From Ancylostoma caninum (lineage: Eukaryota; Nematoda; Chromadorea; Rhabditida; Ancylostomatidae), in the NCBI GenBank assembly GCA_037903475.1, contig JBAJFG010000353.1, positions 62,001 through 126,000 of the forward strand: a stretch of DNA of 64,000 nucleotides, given 5' to 3'. A program made the translations under genes and the position numbers. The notes under the pieces are model-generated. The model saw only the letters and a program-made list of their open reading frames with translations, was not told where the DNA came from and did not search any database. Shown here piece by piece: positions 13,081 to 26,100 of the stretch (the stretch's first letter is position 1; every line of letters begins with the position of its first letter).

Positions 13081-13560
13081 CCGGCTGAGAAAAGATGAAA
13101 ATGCGGCCGGCGGCAGCGCTGGGCATTGTGGCGGACGACGGATGACGCGACCGTGTCCGTGGACGTCGTCGTGCCGGCCGGCGATGACGGCGGCGGCGAT
13201 GACGCTACACTGGTGACTGACCGCTCGCTCGGATGTGTAATTCATAAAAGCGAACATATGATGTGACGACACGTCATTTCGCATATCCCGAATGTTTCCG
13301 CTTCGGAATTCGTGTAATATATCGTGCTTGTTGTCGCGGAATTATGTGGAGGCAATCAATTTGTAACGGCGCTGTGAGCTGAGGGCGCCAGCGTCGCCGA
13401 CGGCTAGCGTGGCGTAAAGAAGCCGTGACGACGAAGAGACGCCGGCGTTCGACCATCGACGAGACACTCCGGGCCTATCCGCGGCCGGCTTGTGGCCGAA
13501 GCATGAATGAAACGTCCGCTCAGTCGGGCTAGCACGTCCGCACACTTCTTCGATGACGTC
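13081..13560. other. GC-rich, CpG-rich island
   Basis: About 480 bp rich in CGGCCGG, GACGACG and GCCGGC motifs inside an AT-rich surround. Open frames exist on the minus strand (12952-13284 and 13342-13575), but none has recognisable protein similarity. It could be a first exon or promoter region of an unrecognised gene, or a GC-rich transposon remnant like the ends of the TIR element at 3793. Confidence 0.4.
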
Positions 13561-15627
13561 ATTTTGTGTGTACATTTTGTGTGGATTGCTATGTATGTGT
13601 GAACAAATCCGTTTCGCCCCTAATACACTCTACTTCCGTAAATCACCTTGAGTCATACTGTAGATGGATAAGACGCGCCCAATTCTACTCATTTCGCTGT
13701 TATTTCATGCTACTATCCCAGCTCACAACTGTTATGTTCCTTACCATTCTTTGAACCACGAGAGTAATCCAAGCAACTCATAAACACCTAAGAAGTTTTC
13801 CTACGTGATAAGGGAAATGTTTCGCACGGTTTTTTCCTTTTTCTTCAGAAACAAACAGAAGTTAAATCCCTTGTTCTCTCTTACTGATTCAATTATTTTG
13901 ACGGGAAAATGTCCTTGGAAACGGTTACGAAGTTTGCCTGGATATCTTCCGAGATACCTAATTACAAATTAGGTTTATACATAAATCCATAATCACGTCA
14001 TCTAGAATTTGCAAGCGTAATGGAGTTTTTGAACAAGTTAAACATCTTTTTTTCAAATATGTAAATGACTGACTTTCCATTTTGTATTCGCATAAGAAAT
14101 TCTGTTATCATGTTGTATTGACGTTCAGTAGGAAAATGTTCCTTTAAGCCACTAGCACTCTAAGGTTAGCCGTGAATTATGTGGTTTTCTTTGCTTGGCT
14201 TCCATAAAATTTACATGATATCTGAAAATTTTATTTATTCGTTTCTCATAAGCTTATCTACCCACTCGTCCTTATGCACACATCCTTATTCTTCTGGAAT
14301 GAGCTTTCATAATTACAAACCTTTCAAAACTAATGCGATCCCTTTGAAAAGCGTTCAGTCAGGATTTTCTTATCCATAGCTTTCTTTCACAATAATGCCA
14401 TTGTTGTTATCCGGGAAAAAGGAAAGGATCTGCAGGTAAAGAACAAACGAAACATTAAGTAATTGTTGACACAGCATTGTGACTAAGTTCCTAATTTTTT
14501 GTGCTACTACCTCTAATCTCTTCTGAAAGCAACTTATGCAGTTCGAAGTTCCTTGTTTACCAGAGAACAAGCTTCTTTTTGTAGAATAAATGTTATCTGT
14601 GGGAGGTAGCATTCACGTTCCCCTTGTGAAATGATAGCACTTCTGGATAAACTTCACTAGGACAGTGGCTACTTTCAAATCTTCCCCTATCAAATTTTAC
14701 GTTTTCGTTATTTATTCTTACTTAGATTCCTCAGTTGTTTATCAGAATAAGATGAAAAGCTAGCGTCTTAACTTTCAGGTCATTTCCGAAAATTTCCCGT
14801 TTTGTCTTGGATCCCTGATCTGCAGATGGTGTTGATCATACATAAATTCTTTGATTTTTTCAGGATTTTCAGGATCAGCTCTCCTGAGCTTTAGTATTAC
14901 TACCAACCTTGTTACTGTTTTAAAATTGGATAAAAACACGGAAAAAGTTATTATCTGAGCGATTTATCGGTGTGTCAGAATTAAAACTACACGAGTAAAC
15001 TTAGATCCATTCACTTCAAGTCGCTTCACTACAGCGCATGTGGTGGTGGAACAAGTGAAGTAATCAACGTGGGCGTGTAAAAACATCGATTGCCTTGTAA
15101 TCTGTTGTAAAACATGATGTTCATAGTTTTTACCACCTGTAAAGGTTTTTTTTAACTGACCAATGATGTTTATCCTTTGGTTTCTCTTTATGTAAGGTTG
15201 CCTTAGGCTTTCTTAAGCTTTGCATGACTGCGAGGTTCTCTTCCGGGTATTCTGGATGAGGTATCTTTGAAATAACGCATCATTTGTCCATTCATTCACC
15301 AATGCAACATTTTCTAATAACTTTGCCATTTAATGTGCATCACGGATGTTCTGAGGAAAACTGTGCTCTTCTGATTTCCTGAGTCATAAGGTTCTAGTCT
15401 ATTGGTTGGATTTACTGCTACTTTTCATGCCTCCTTCATTTTCTTGACTTTTCCTGGATTCTTTTCAATAATTTCTGTGCTTCTCTGGTTCATTTGCGCT
15501 ACTTGGAGGTGACTTCAATCACCGAAGTCCTGCTCGCTGCAGAGGATGCAGCTATGGGACAACTGTTACTTGTTGTGCTGGTTGTTGTTCATCGAGGTGG
15601 TCAGCACCGTGAAGAACGATGTCGCAC

Positions 15628-15668
15628 CAGGAGCAGCAACAGCAGCAACAGCAGCAGCAGCAGAAGCA
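15628..15668. repeat. CAG trinucleotide microsatellite
   Basis: An interrupted (CAG/CAA)n run of about 13 triplets. It opens several frames (Ser/Ala-rich on plus, Leu/Cys/Ala-rich on minus). The frames around it have no domain, so I treat this as a microsatellite and not as proof of a coding exon. Confidence 0.75.
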
Positions 15669-18629
15669 GTAGCCGTAACAGCGATCGTCGTTGAAGCCCG
15701 CGGAGCCGGGGCGGCTGTGGCTGGCTGGCTGGCGGGGGGTTTTCATCAGGACTGCGGGGAGCTCTGCGTCTCTTACTGCGCGTGCATGTTGGAGGGAAGT
15801 TTTCGTCGGGCCTCACATCGTCCCTCCATCCAGCACACGATGCCTCCGTACGCTTTTCTTTCTCCGTGCCAGTGTTGCAATGCTCTATCGATCTGCACGC
15901 GCCCCTAAATACCGCCTATTCTGCGTTTTGCTCTAGAACTTGATCTCCTTACCCCCACTTCACACTCACTTCCAGACATACACACGATTCGTACCTAATC
16001 TGAACGTGTAACCGGTTGCCACACCTTACCCGGCTGCTCCCGGTGCCAGTTCGCCTGCGGTCGTGGATTCGGCTCGCAACCGGATCGCGAAAACGCTGCT
16101 CTACGGTGGTGACCTACAGGTCGGGTCCAGCAACGTGGGTGGTCCTAGCTGTGCTGCTGCTCCATTTTTCGCTAAACTCGGAAACTTGGTCTTCAATTTT
16201 GATCTCCCCCTTTATTATCCCTAAATTCTACATATCCAAAATCGAAGCTACCCCTCCTTCCTGATTATATTCCTATAAAATCGCCAGAATCATCCATAAT
16301 CTCTCAGCCTCAAGCAAGTTTATTCCCTTAAAAATGTCATTAATCACAGTTCTTCTCAAAACTTGTTTTTCCTTACGATAGGAACTAGTTTGTTTTACTT
16401 TGTTTACCACATATCATTGTTCTTCATGTGAGTATTGTTTTCAGTCTTCATTATGCAGTTCTTAAGACCTTCTTTTCAGCGGCTCTTAGAGACTAACCTT
16501 TTCCATCTGCACGTCGACATGCCATTTTCCGCATTTTTTTCCCATGCAGTTCATTGATGAACGGTGCCGCAGTTGAATGGACATCCAAGTGTTGATCAAA
16601 CATTCGCGATTCCACGGAATACTCGGCCTTATCCGTGTTTGCAGCTCAGGTGCTTGTAGAGGATATTGCACTGATCGGCTGGTTTTGAGATGGTTTGATA
16701 ATTTATATGATTAAAAAATTTTCCAAAGGATTCTAGAGATATGCACAAGGTTCCTGGTGACTTTCATAAAGAAGAACTTTCAATTCATTCGGTTACGGAA
16801 TGAAGGGTTTTGGCTACCTTCCCAAGCTTCTCCTTGAAGATCTGTGAGCAACATCTGGAACCGGAAATCATTTGTCGAATAATAAAGTGGAAATCTGGAG
16901 AAATAAATGGAAAACACGGAAGAATAATGTGGCTGCGGATTGTATCCAGTTCTGGTTAATGCTTTACGATGTCTTGAAGCAGTATATAAGTGATCGTCAC
17001 TGGATAATCTTCTCTACAGTTTTTTCCTCCTTCTATGCTGTTCAAATGATTTTCTGTTCTTTACACTGCACAAAAGGGGGAAATTCTCTCGAATTGCTGC
17101 TCGTTCGTGGAGTGCTAAACTTTTTGACTTGAGTTACTACAATAAATAATCAGTAGTACTATGAATAGTATTGTGCATAATGTTAATAGAAATAAACTAC
17201 CGTTTCAAGAAGGAGTCGCCCTTTTCTCGAATTTTGGAAAAAAACCCAGGTTTTTGTAGTTATTTTACTTGTTACTATTGTTTATTGTGTTTTTTTCTGT
17301 CTCCTGGACATAAGAAGGCTTGGAAATTTAGCATTCTATGCGCATATCTCTGGTTTTCTGCAGAGGAGTTGAGCTATCACTGCATGTAAGAACGCTTTCT
17401 GAATTATTCTTATTCACCTTTATCTTCCTATTAGTTCTTTTTTCCAAGACATCTTTCCAAAGAAGACTAGCTCTTATGGTCATTGCGAATTTCTGGAAAT
17501 TGTTATTTATAAATGAAGAAAGCATGACATTTGAAACGAATGTTATGTTTGTCCCAAATTTACTCCGCGAGTGCTCCACTAAACCACAAGAAACTATTCT
17601 CTTTTCCTGATTTTTTTTCCATGAGAAATCTTCTCCCACAAGCTGTCAAATAAGATCTTCGCAAGGTCAGAGATTAGGACTCTAGCTCTCGTGTCTGGTG
17701 AGACTTGTCTCATTCTTGCGTTGCTGTGGCTGATAAAATTGCTGAGAACTATATCGTGGTTTCGGGGGATTTTGGTAGCAAATCTGGATTTCCATATTTC
17801 TTTTGCTGATATTGGTATCTCCTTTCGTTCTTCCCCCAGTATTCCGAGAAATTTGTAAAACATGGATTTCCGGTCATGCATCCAGTGATGTTTAATCATC
17901 TTTCAAATAGAAGAAATGTATTTTCAATTCTTGTGATAGCATGAACGCATCAAATTCACCGTCATCAACCACTCATTCCAGGATCTCGAATTTTTGTTAT
18001 CTGCATGGTAGCCGGGATGGAGATTTGCCTCGTTTGCATTTCTTCTGTGCACATTCTCTATTTCTGCAAGTCGTGCACCGTTGCTCCTTCCTTCCACATT
18101 CCTTAATCGAATTCTTCTATTTTTGTCGTCACTCCTCCGCAATTCCCTAGGATTCCAAAGCGCTCATTTTCTGGCGCTCGATCCCGTCCGCCACCAAGCT
18201 CAGCGGAGTGGTCGGTTTTTCATGACTTCGCATGAATATGGTCTAATTCTGGGATTCGGCAGCGCCATCCCAATTCCATGCCGCCAACGCTGTCACTAGC
18301 GTCGCTGCGATTTCAGCGCAGACATCCATGAACGACAACGACTATGTCGGCAACAATGGCAGCAGCTGTGGTGACATCACGGCTATGAATGCCTGTAGTT
18401 TACCTCATATCGTTTCCAGGAGTAATTTTCTCTTCCTGTGCTGGTTCTTGAGGTTCTTTCTCCTGAAATTTCTATTCTCACCAACTTTCTTCCCTTTCCA
18501 ACCTATCACATTGGCATTTTTGTAGGTGGTTTTTGTAACTCACTAGTTGCTTTCCATTTTCGCTGTTATTATATCATATTAGTGTTCTAGTGAAAGGGGA
18601 GGAGTATAGAACGTCATGTCTGGAGAAGG

Positions 18630-18708
18630 CAGTGCAGCGAAGATCAGTGATTGGTCATTTGCTCGAAGTAACCAATCGCAGACCACCTCTCTCGCTCCGC
18701 CTTCTTCA
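18630..18708. repeat. hairpin repeat, GATTGGT..ACCAATC family
   Basis: An inverted repeat: the left arm ends in CAGTGATTGGT, a loop of about 15 bases follows, and the right arm starts ACCAATCGCAGA and ends CGCCTTCTTCAG opposite GGAGAAGGC. It shares its core with copies at 31749-31860, 35036-35138, 46970-47064, 52280-52404 and 53157-53273. Confidence 0.6.
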
Positions 18709-19802
18709 GGTTTAACGGGCAGGACACCACCTAGGTGGGTGGTCCCTGTAAGCCACCAGTTGCTTGCCATTTCTTGGTGACATTATTTCTTTTTCCTTAT
18801 TTGCTATTTTCTCTGCGCATCACCGTTCTACTGACTGGAAAAGTGTTTGCGGTTATTTCTATCACTATGTTTACAGTTGTATAACCAGCTGAATCACTTT
18901 ATCTTTACTAATTGTCCTTGATTTTTGGATCAAGTCACGAATTAGCTTGAGGATATACAAGTTACTATTTTGAATGATGAGTTTCCTTTGTTTCCCTTCT
19001 TTTATCTTAAAATTACTTCTATTATCTGTGGCTTTCTTATTCCTCAATGTCTCCACTACTTCTTTTAATTGTCCTCCAGTTTGTTGCCTTCCTCTTTTCT
19101 CTTATCATCGTCCTTACTGAACAAGTAGTCGTCACCTATTTTTCGAGCCCTCTCGTTCATTCATGAAGAATTTGCTTCCAGATGGAGATAGGCCGGTGAT
19201 GACAGCTTGAGAATATCTTCCGCTTTAGGGGAGACAGGTAAGGCGAGCATTTGCAACTTTTACCTGCCAGGATTCGACTGAAGTATACGTTTTCTACTCC
19301 AGGAAACTTTGGAATCAGTGTATGAATAGTGTTTATAAGTGGCTACTAACCAGAGATCCCTAAAAATAATTACATACTCTTTTTTACCGGTTACTTGGCT
19401 TTCTTTTACAGTATCGATGACATGAAGGTGTATGATTATGATCTTTTCGATATAAAAACATGTGTAGCCAGAATGTAAGCATAGGGATCAATATGATTAT
19501 ATGTCATAACGTTTATAGACATTAAGAAAAAGTTTGAACAATGATTCTAGAAGAATAACGTCTGGGTTGGATCGAAAACCAGCCTAAAAACAAAAAAAAA
19601 GACAGATAAATCTGCACGGAAACTTTTTAAGAGCTAGCCAACTTAAAAGTATACTTTTAAGTAATAATTTTTGAAATGAAATTTTTACTATGTACATGAA
19701 CCAGGTATTGTGGCAGTACGGCCCCGCCCACTGCTTTTGTGACCTGGCCCCGCCCCTCTTGCTCTGCAGCTCACCGGTAAATCACTGCTCTGTTGCTCTT
19801 TT

Positions 19803-19897
19803 GACCACATGACCTCACGTGAAACTCGTCCAATCAGAGCTGCGCTGACATCGTGCTGACCACATGATTTCACGTGAAATTCGTGCGATCAGAGCTA
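19803..19897. repeat. direct tandem repeat, 55-bp unit, two copies
   Basis: The sequence GACCACATGAyyTCACGTGAAA-TCGT..ATCAGAGCT occurs at 19803 and again at 19858. Each copy contains the palindrome TCACGTGA, which includes an E-box (CACGTG). It lies about 250-340 bp upstream of the kinase start codon, so a regulatory role is possible but unproven. Confidence 0.55.
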
Positions 19898-20116
19898 ATC
19901 TATGTCGGAGCTCGGATGCCTGGCGACAATGTAATTGAGTTATTTGGATGTTTTTTCTGTTGTTATTTTGATAATTTCTTTGTAAAAACAAGGATAGCCG
20001 ATGGTCACATGGGAATTTTTATTTTTATTTAGTATATTGTTACTTTCCAGTATATAGTAGTTGAGTAAAGTGTTCCAAACGAGCTCGGATAGCGTTGTGT
20101 TTGTAGTTTCAATTGA

Positions 20117-20126
20117 ATTGATTCAG
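20117..20126 (+). promoter_or_regulatory. candidate spliced-leader acceptor for dgk-1
   Basis: The sequence ATTGATTCAG ends 12 bases before the proposed ATG at 20139. A second candidate acceptor, TACTTTCCAG, ends at 20050. An in-frame TAG at 20058-20060 lies between the second acceptor and the ATG frame, which argues that translation starts within this exon and not in an upstream coding exon. Confidence 0.35.
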
Positions 20127-20138
20127 AGAGACGGCTCG

Positions 20139-23100
20139 ATGACGGCGGAGGGCCACAACGTCGACGCGAACCTACTGGGTATAGGTCGCGATCACGGCCA
20201 CTACTTCTCGAAGAAAACATTTGGCAAGCCCACGTACTGTCATCATTGCTGTGATAAAATATGGGGCATGCTCACGCAAGGATACGCCTGCGAGGGTTAG
20301 TTTCTGGCACAAATCCAGGCGATCCCCCATCGTTCATGCATTTGCATAATCCTCGCTATGTTTCAGTGTGCAACTTTGTGTGTCACGAGAAATGTCTAAA
20401 AACCGTCGTGTCGTACTGCAGCGGGGTGGCACTACAGCTGATAAAGGTGAGATTTTTCTGGATTTGGGCGTAGACACACGTCGATCATTCATCCGGAATT
20501 TGTATGGATTTTCTGTACTGCTGTTATTGTGTCTTAGCGATAAAACGGCAGAACTGACTTACTTTACCTCAAAACCTCAAGGTGGATCGCTCCTCATGTC
20601 CTCACGTCTGGCCTGGAATGCATCAGTTCTTCAAACATTTCCTCTCAGAAATTTATCTAAAAGAAATAGTACAATTATCATATTTGACCTTACAAGCCTC
20701 AAAGATCCCGGAAAAATAGGGATTCTTTCTATTAAGGGATTAATTTGGACATTATTTACTTTCAAGCAGTCACACATCTGATGCTCCGGTTTCTCCACCT
20801 TGGCCAAATTTTGCCTTAAAGATTCATCCTGCCAATTTAGATTTGCACCAATTTTGCTGGTTATAATTAAAATTGGTCAGGTGGTTGGTCTAATTTGCTT
20901 TTTTGAATAGTTTCTGGGAAGAGATTCGGAGTCTGGATTTGACCATGTTGGACAAGCCGGAATCCAGCCTAAATTTCGACCATCTGAGCTATTCAAAAGT
21001 GCACTTGTTCTTTCTTTAATTGATCATCAAATTCTAAGCTCATTCTGGAGTAATCTCCGCTACCAATAGGTATACGTACTGTAAACATTGCCATGAAATT
21101 CACCCGAATGGACACTAGTTTGGACGACTGCGACGCGTGCGCCGTCGCAGTACTGAATTGCAGCGGGCGCGTTGCGGTTGTCCGAGCCAACATCGTTGGC
21201 GGCCTGTGATTTTAATGGGATACAAATGTCAAATATTTTGATCAGTACTTGTATCTCACTGGTCATGTTAGCGCTTCCGTTCTCGTACTGTACACTTACA
21301 GAACCCTGTTGCCCACACGTGGTCGCAGCCAGGCCTGATCAAACGGAAATTCTGTTGTGTGTGCCGTAAACGAACAGACGAGGCGTTATCACTGGAATGT
21401 GAAGGTGAGCTGAGATTTTTTCTCACTGTAATAGTCTTTCTTGGGTGACCTTCGTTTTTGCGTTGTAAAATTGAATTCTTTTTGTGGATAGTGTGAATTT
21501 TCTGGATTGTTGTCAAAAATTTGTTAGATCTTATTAACTGGAACGAAATTTTCGCCGTCGATCAAAAGACGGGACTCAGAAGGCGTAAATTAAGTATTTA
21601 GACCAAGTCATCATTTACTGATTCAGCTCATGCTGCGCTTTCTTTTCCTCGTTTACTCTTGCTCAGTTCCTCTGGAACTCTTCAACTTCTTATTGTATTT
21701 GTAATCTGAACCTCGTCTCAGTTGGTATCCTTTTGATCTGGATGGTTCCTCCGGGTTGGCCTTGCGCAAAATTTACTGTTTAAATATTTTTGTAAAGGAA
21801 ATTGCAATTTTCTTCCAAGTCCCTCGGTTATCCTAGAAATTTCGACCTGTATCCTGAGCCTACGGTATGTTTATGAATCCTTCACTAACACTAATTTTGC
21901 TTGCTTTTCTTCCCATTTATTTATTTGTTTTGTTTTCCGCTCATTGGTTTGACAATATTATACAAGGCGCGTAGAAAAGGCAAATTGGTAATTATCTACT
22001 AAGAAGAATTTTTTTGGTCCCATCGCGTTCAGCTCCTTCTGTTTGGCATCGTTTCCTGTCTTTATTTATACCTGTATACATTTCTTGCTAATACCTTACT
22101 CAATCGTATAATTTGCTATTTTTCAAGCACAGCTATGGAAGGGATCGCTTTAATTTCTCTATTTTTGAGAATTCATGGATTTTTTATTGGAAGCTCAGAA
22201 AATTATTGGAGATTTCCGTTGAAATCGCGAATCGCATAATCTATTAGCTGAGTGGTAAAACACAGAGTATTTCGTTGTCATTAGTGCTGTATAATTTTTT
22301 TGGTAATTTGATCCCGAAAAATGCATCGTTAACCTTTTGGGGCAACAATCAGCGAAGTTTTCTACTAAGAGGTGCTGATTTCAACGCAAGCGTAGATTTA
22401 TTTCATTTATTGGTATACCACCTTATTCAGTGTTTGTTTCGTAGAAATATGTAGGGTTTATGTAGCTCTATTCAACAGCGACATCTTCCGGAATTCTTTA
22501 AGTGCGTCTATCGGGATAATTTTCAATCCACGAAATTCGAGGACCTCACTTTTGAATAGTATCCCGAATTAATACATACAGGGGTAAAGTAATGGACATG
22601 TAATGAGTAGTTTTTTTTCTGTCGTTCATGTAGAATGTGACTGAATAACTTTTCTGTAACCCTGACTGGTAAACAAAGCTTTTTGGTGAATTTTTTTTCT
22701 GAAGTCTACTAATCATTGTTCTGGATAATTCTGTTCTTTGTTGTTTTCCTGAACTTCCTACTGCTTTCTTTGTAGCTATTGAGAAATGAAGGAACTCAGA
22801 GAATAGATCAGAATAAAAACCAGTCACATTTCTGTTCTAGGTTCACCTTTCTATAATCCTTCGAAGGAAATTTTCTTTTTGGTCGTATTAGAGTTCACGC
22901 TTTTTGTTTCCTAATCCGATCTGTTTATTTTCCTGCTTATTGTGTCTTTCGCAAAAAAATTACCTTTCTGACTATATCTACTTAATTACAATTCAATTAA
23001 TGGTTTCTCTATTTGAGAGAGTGACCACAGATTTTTACCAGTGACTAAGTGGAAAGTTGACTCCATCTTAGCGATATTTCCGTAATTGTTCACTTTCTGT

Positions 23101-26100
23101 AAATCCGGAAAATGTGCTACATCCGAGCTGTTTGGGAAATTTTGAAGAAGGAGCAGTTGTTCATTTTTTCCGCTAGGTCGTCGGAGTCGTGTCCAATTTT
23201 ACTATTTTTCCGACACGAAAATATTTCACCTTTGCGGCAGGATTCCTTTTCAATATCGGTGGATTCTCATTCCAGACAACCGCAACCTCATTCTAAATAC
23301 ATTTTCTTTTAAGGAAATATTGTTTGTGCTGATTTTTGAGAATATTCTGTAATAATCGTGGAAATTTAGTGTGCGAATACTACGTCCATGTTGACTGTTC
23401 CGATCTCGCCGTGTCCGATTGCAAGGAAGCAGCCACCTATGTTCCAAATCTGGACTATGTACGTTGTTTGTGGATCGCGTTTTCTTAATGTTATCCAGAA
23501 TTTTCGAGTGGGGAGAGGGCGACATCGTCTAATCAGTATTTTTCGCCTCAGATTGTTGACAACATGCCCTTTTCAATGGTTTGTGTCGAGAACTTCAGTT
23601 TGCACAACTTTGCGCGCTCCATCCTAACAAGGACATTAAGGCAAAAGTGACGTGCGGACATCCTAGAGCTGGCTCATTAGAGAAAAGTCGATAACGTCCA
23701 CAAGCGCCCGTGCGCACTCACAAATACACACACACACGCATGTGTCTGTGTGTGGCCCATAACAGAAAAGTCGGTCCGTGGCATGAAATTCCAACAGAAA
23801 GTGAGCTGAGCGGTGGAAATCAATCGATAATCGATTCGCACGACATGGCACGTGCATGACAGCACGCGCGCGTCGTCAGTGAACCGTTTTTGGAGTTGTC
23901 TTATAGGCTAGACTAGAGATAGCCTCAAAATTGCTCAACAATAATGTTTACCTGGAAGACATGGAAAAATAACGAGGTACTACTTCAGTGGCAGTCTTCA
24001 AGTTTGATATTCAGATGCCGGAACTCCGCTTTTTCTTAATGGCTCAACTAGACCTCTACAATTTATTTTGCAGCGGAAAATTGCTGGAAATCACTAGAGG
24101 TGTCAGAAATTATTCACACTCATACGGAGTTCAATAGGTTAGGATAGCGGTTGTCCAGATTTTTTCCCATAAAAGACACCTTGAAAGCTGCTCTTGACAG
24201 TAATAGCCATGTCGAAATCAAGCGTCGGGATTTTTCTGCCTACCTGGTAAAGATGAGTTTTTACATGTACGTTAATTGCTGGTCTTTCTTCAGAAACTGA
24301 GTTTTCTTTAGGCGGATTTATGCGTTCACTGCGAGCGCATTTTTCACTGTTTTACTCTTTCCATTGTTTCCTTTTTGCATTAATGCGTATAAACCATCCT
24401 CGTTTGCAAAGAGGGCCGTTGATCCTTCTTTACTTATTTCTGGAAATTTTGTCAGCTCGTCTTGACCATGAGAAAGACCTTTTTTTTCTCAATCTATTGA
24501 ACTTTTGTGCGAGAAAAACATTCCCATAGAGCCTTGTAGGCTTCTAATGGGCTGTTGTTTTGGGTAGCTTCCATCTTGAAAACTTTGTAGGTGTAATTGG
24601 GCTCCAGGATGGATCTTTGTATTTTTGGATCTGCAACTATACTTTTTTTTGCATTCCCGATAGTTTCGGCGATGTTTTTTGCCCTAAACAGAAGTTCATT
24701 GCCTCCAAAAGCGTGCAGTATTTATGGCGTAAGTACACACAATGGCAGTAAATATCACCTTAGAACAGTTTAAAAAAGTCAAAACAAGTTATAAGTTGAA
24801 TGATCGAAAATAAACGAGATGATAAAGAAATTAAATACTTAGATGGAGGTAGGGTTCATTTGAGTCAAAACCGAGCGAGTTCTTGGAAACAATTGAAGAT
24901 ATGCGTTTATTTCAGACCACCCATGAGCAGTTTCATCACATGCGTGAAGGAAATCTGCCAAAGGACAGCAAATGCGTGGTGTGCAAGAAAAGTTGCTGGT
25001 CAGCCGAATGTCTCGCTGGCATGCGATGCGAATGGTGTGGAGTGACGGTGAGCGATTTATCATTTTCTTAAACAAAGAAAAAGTACTTTACTTCAATGTA
25101 TTCTGAGTCACCTTCAATTTCATATAATTAAGCTTTTTGTTTTTTTTTTTCTGAGGCAGTATGCATCGTTGAGATTACCCAGGGTAAATGTGTCAGCGGC
25201 GGCCTACAAGTTCACCTATCTACCCTGGGTAATTTCAGCGATGCACCTAGACCTCAGGATGAGTCGCAGTTACGTAATTTCCCGATCATATCTGACCCCT
25301 TGCTGTTGAGCATCAGTGAGGGAATTCTAGATTGTTTCCTAAGAGGGGCGTTCTCTGTAAATCCATGCTGGACGAGTTTTTCAAGCCAAATTTGCCACAT
25401 TTTTCCTGTCCGGAAGACTTGTCCAATTAAGATCCGGGGATGTCTACTATAGTATTGAAAGGTTGAAAATTGAACAAATTCAATTATTTTGACTTAGTAA
25501 ACAATTAGCAGCCCTTTCGATGGGTCGAGTTCTCAAGGAACGAAAATTCCCACGTGTTCTTTTCTTTTCCTCAGAGTTGTAAGGCGCCCGCTTTTCTCAA
25601 CATTCCTTTTGAATCATTCACAATCAAATATTCGAATGTCAAAAATATCTCTTTACATTATTGCTTTGTTTCTGTTTTGTGTTTTTTTCTTCTTGGTACC
25701 CTTGCCCGTGTCATGGCATATGTATACATGCAGATTGCACGTCTACAATTAAATAAATGAATAAGTAGATATTTTCACCAACAAATTCGTGGCCATTGCC
25801 TTCTCGAACACTGTCTTGAATGCCGCTACAGTGCTATACACCACGTTGCCCATTTTTCTGGAAATCTATGCTAAATTTATCCATGTTTTTTTTTTCAGGC
25901 ACACGCTGTTTGCTACCGACAAATGCCGAAGGAGTGCGATTTTGGCGTTTTGCGAAAAATTCTGCTGCCACCGTCATCGTTGACGATTCCGCGAACGGAA
26001 TTGCCAATGGAACAGCTGTTGGCGATAACAGCAAACGATCCACCACAGTCGCGTAAGGGTCAGACTCTCGCACTATCCTTTCCTTTCCTGCTTTATTGTG

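Noticed and set aside
15546..15908. 120-codon Ala-rich ORF over the CAG repeat
   Set aside because: Frame is opened by the microsatellite; no splice sites or domain support it and other frames are equally open.
16016..16110. Possible small minus-strand exon (acceptor CCTGTAG, donor CGG|GTAAGG)
   Set aside because: An open 81-base segment exists, but there are no partner exons and no recognisable product.
18328..18395. Possible upstream first coding exon of the kinase (MNDNDYVG..)
   Set aside because: It follows a TTTCAG acceptor, but available donors are phase 1 while the kinase exon at 20127 would need phase 0, and an in-frame stop precedes the other acceptor.
21060..21211. GC-richer open stretch in kinase intron 2 as an alternative C1 exon
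   Set aside because: The frame after the acceptor-like CCAATAG meets a stop in the required phase and lacks the C1 cysteine spacing.
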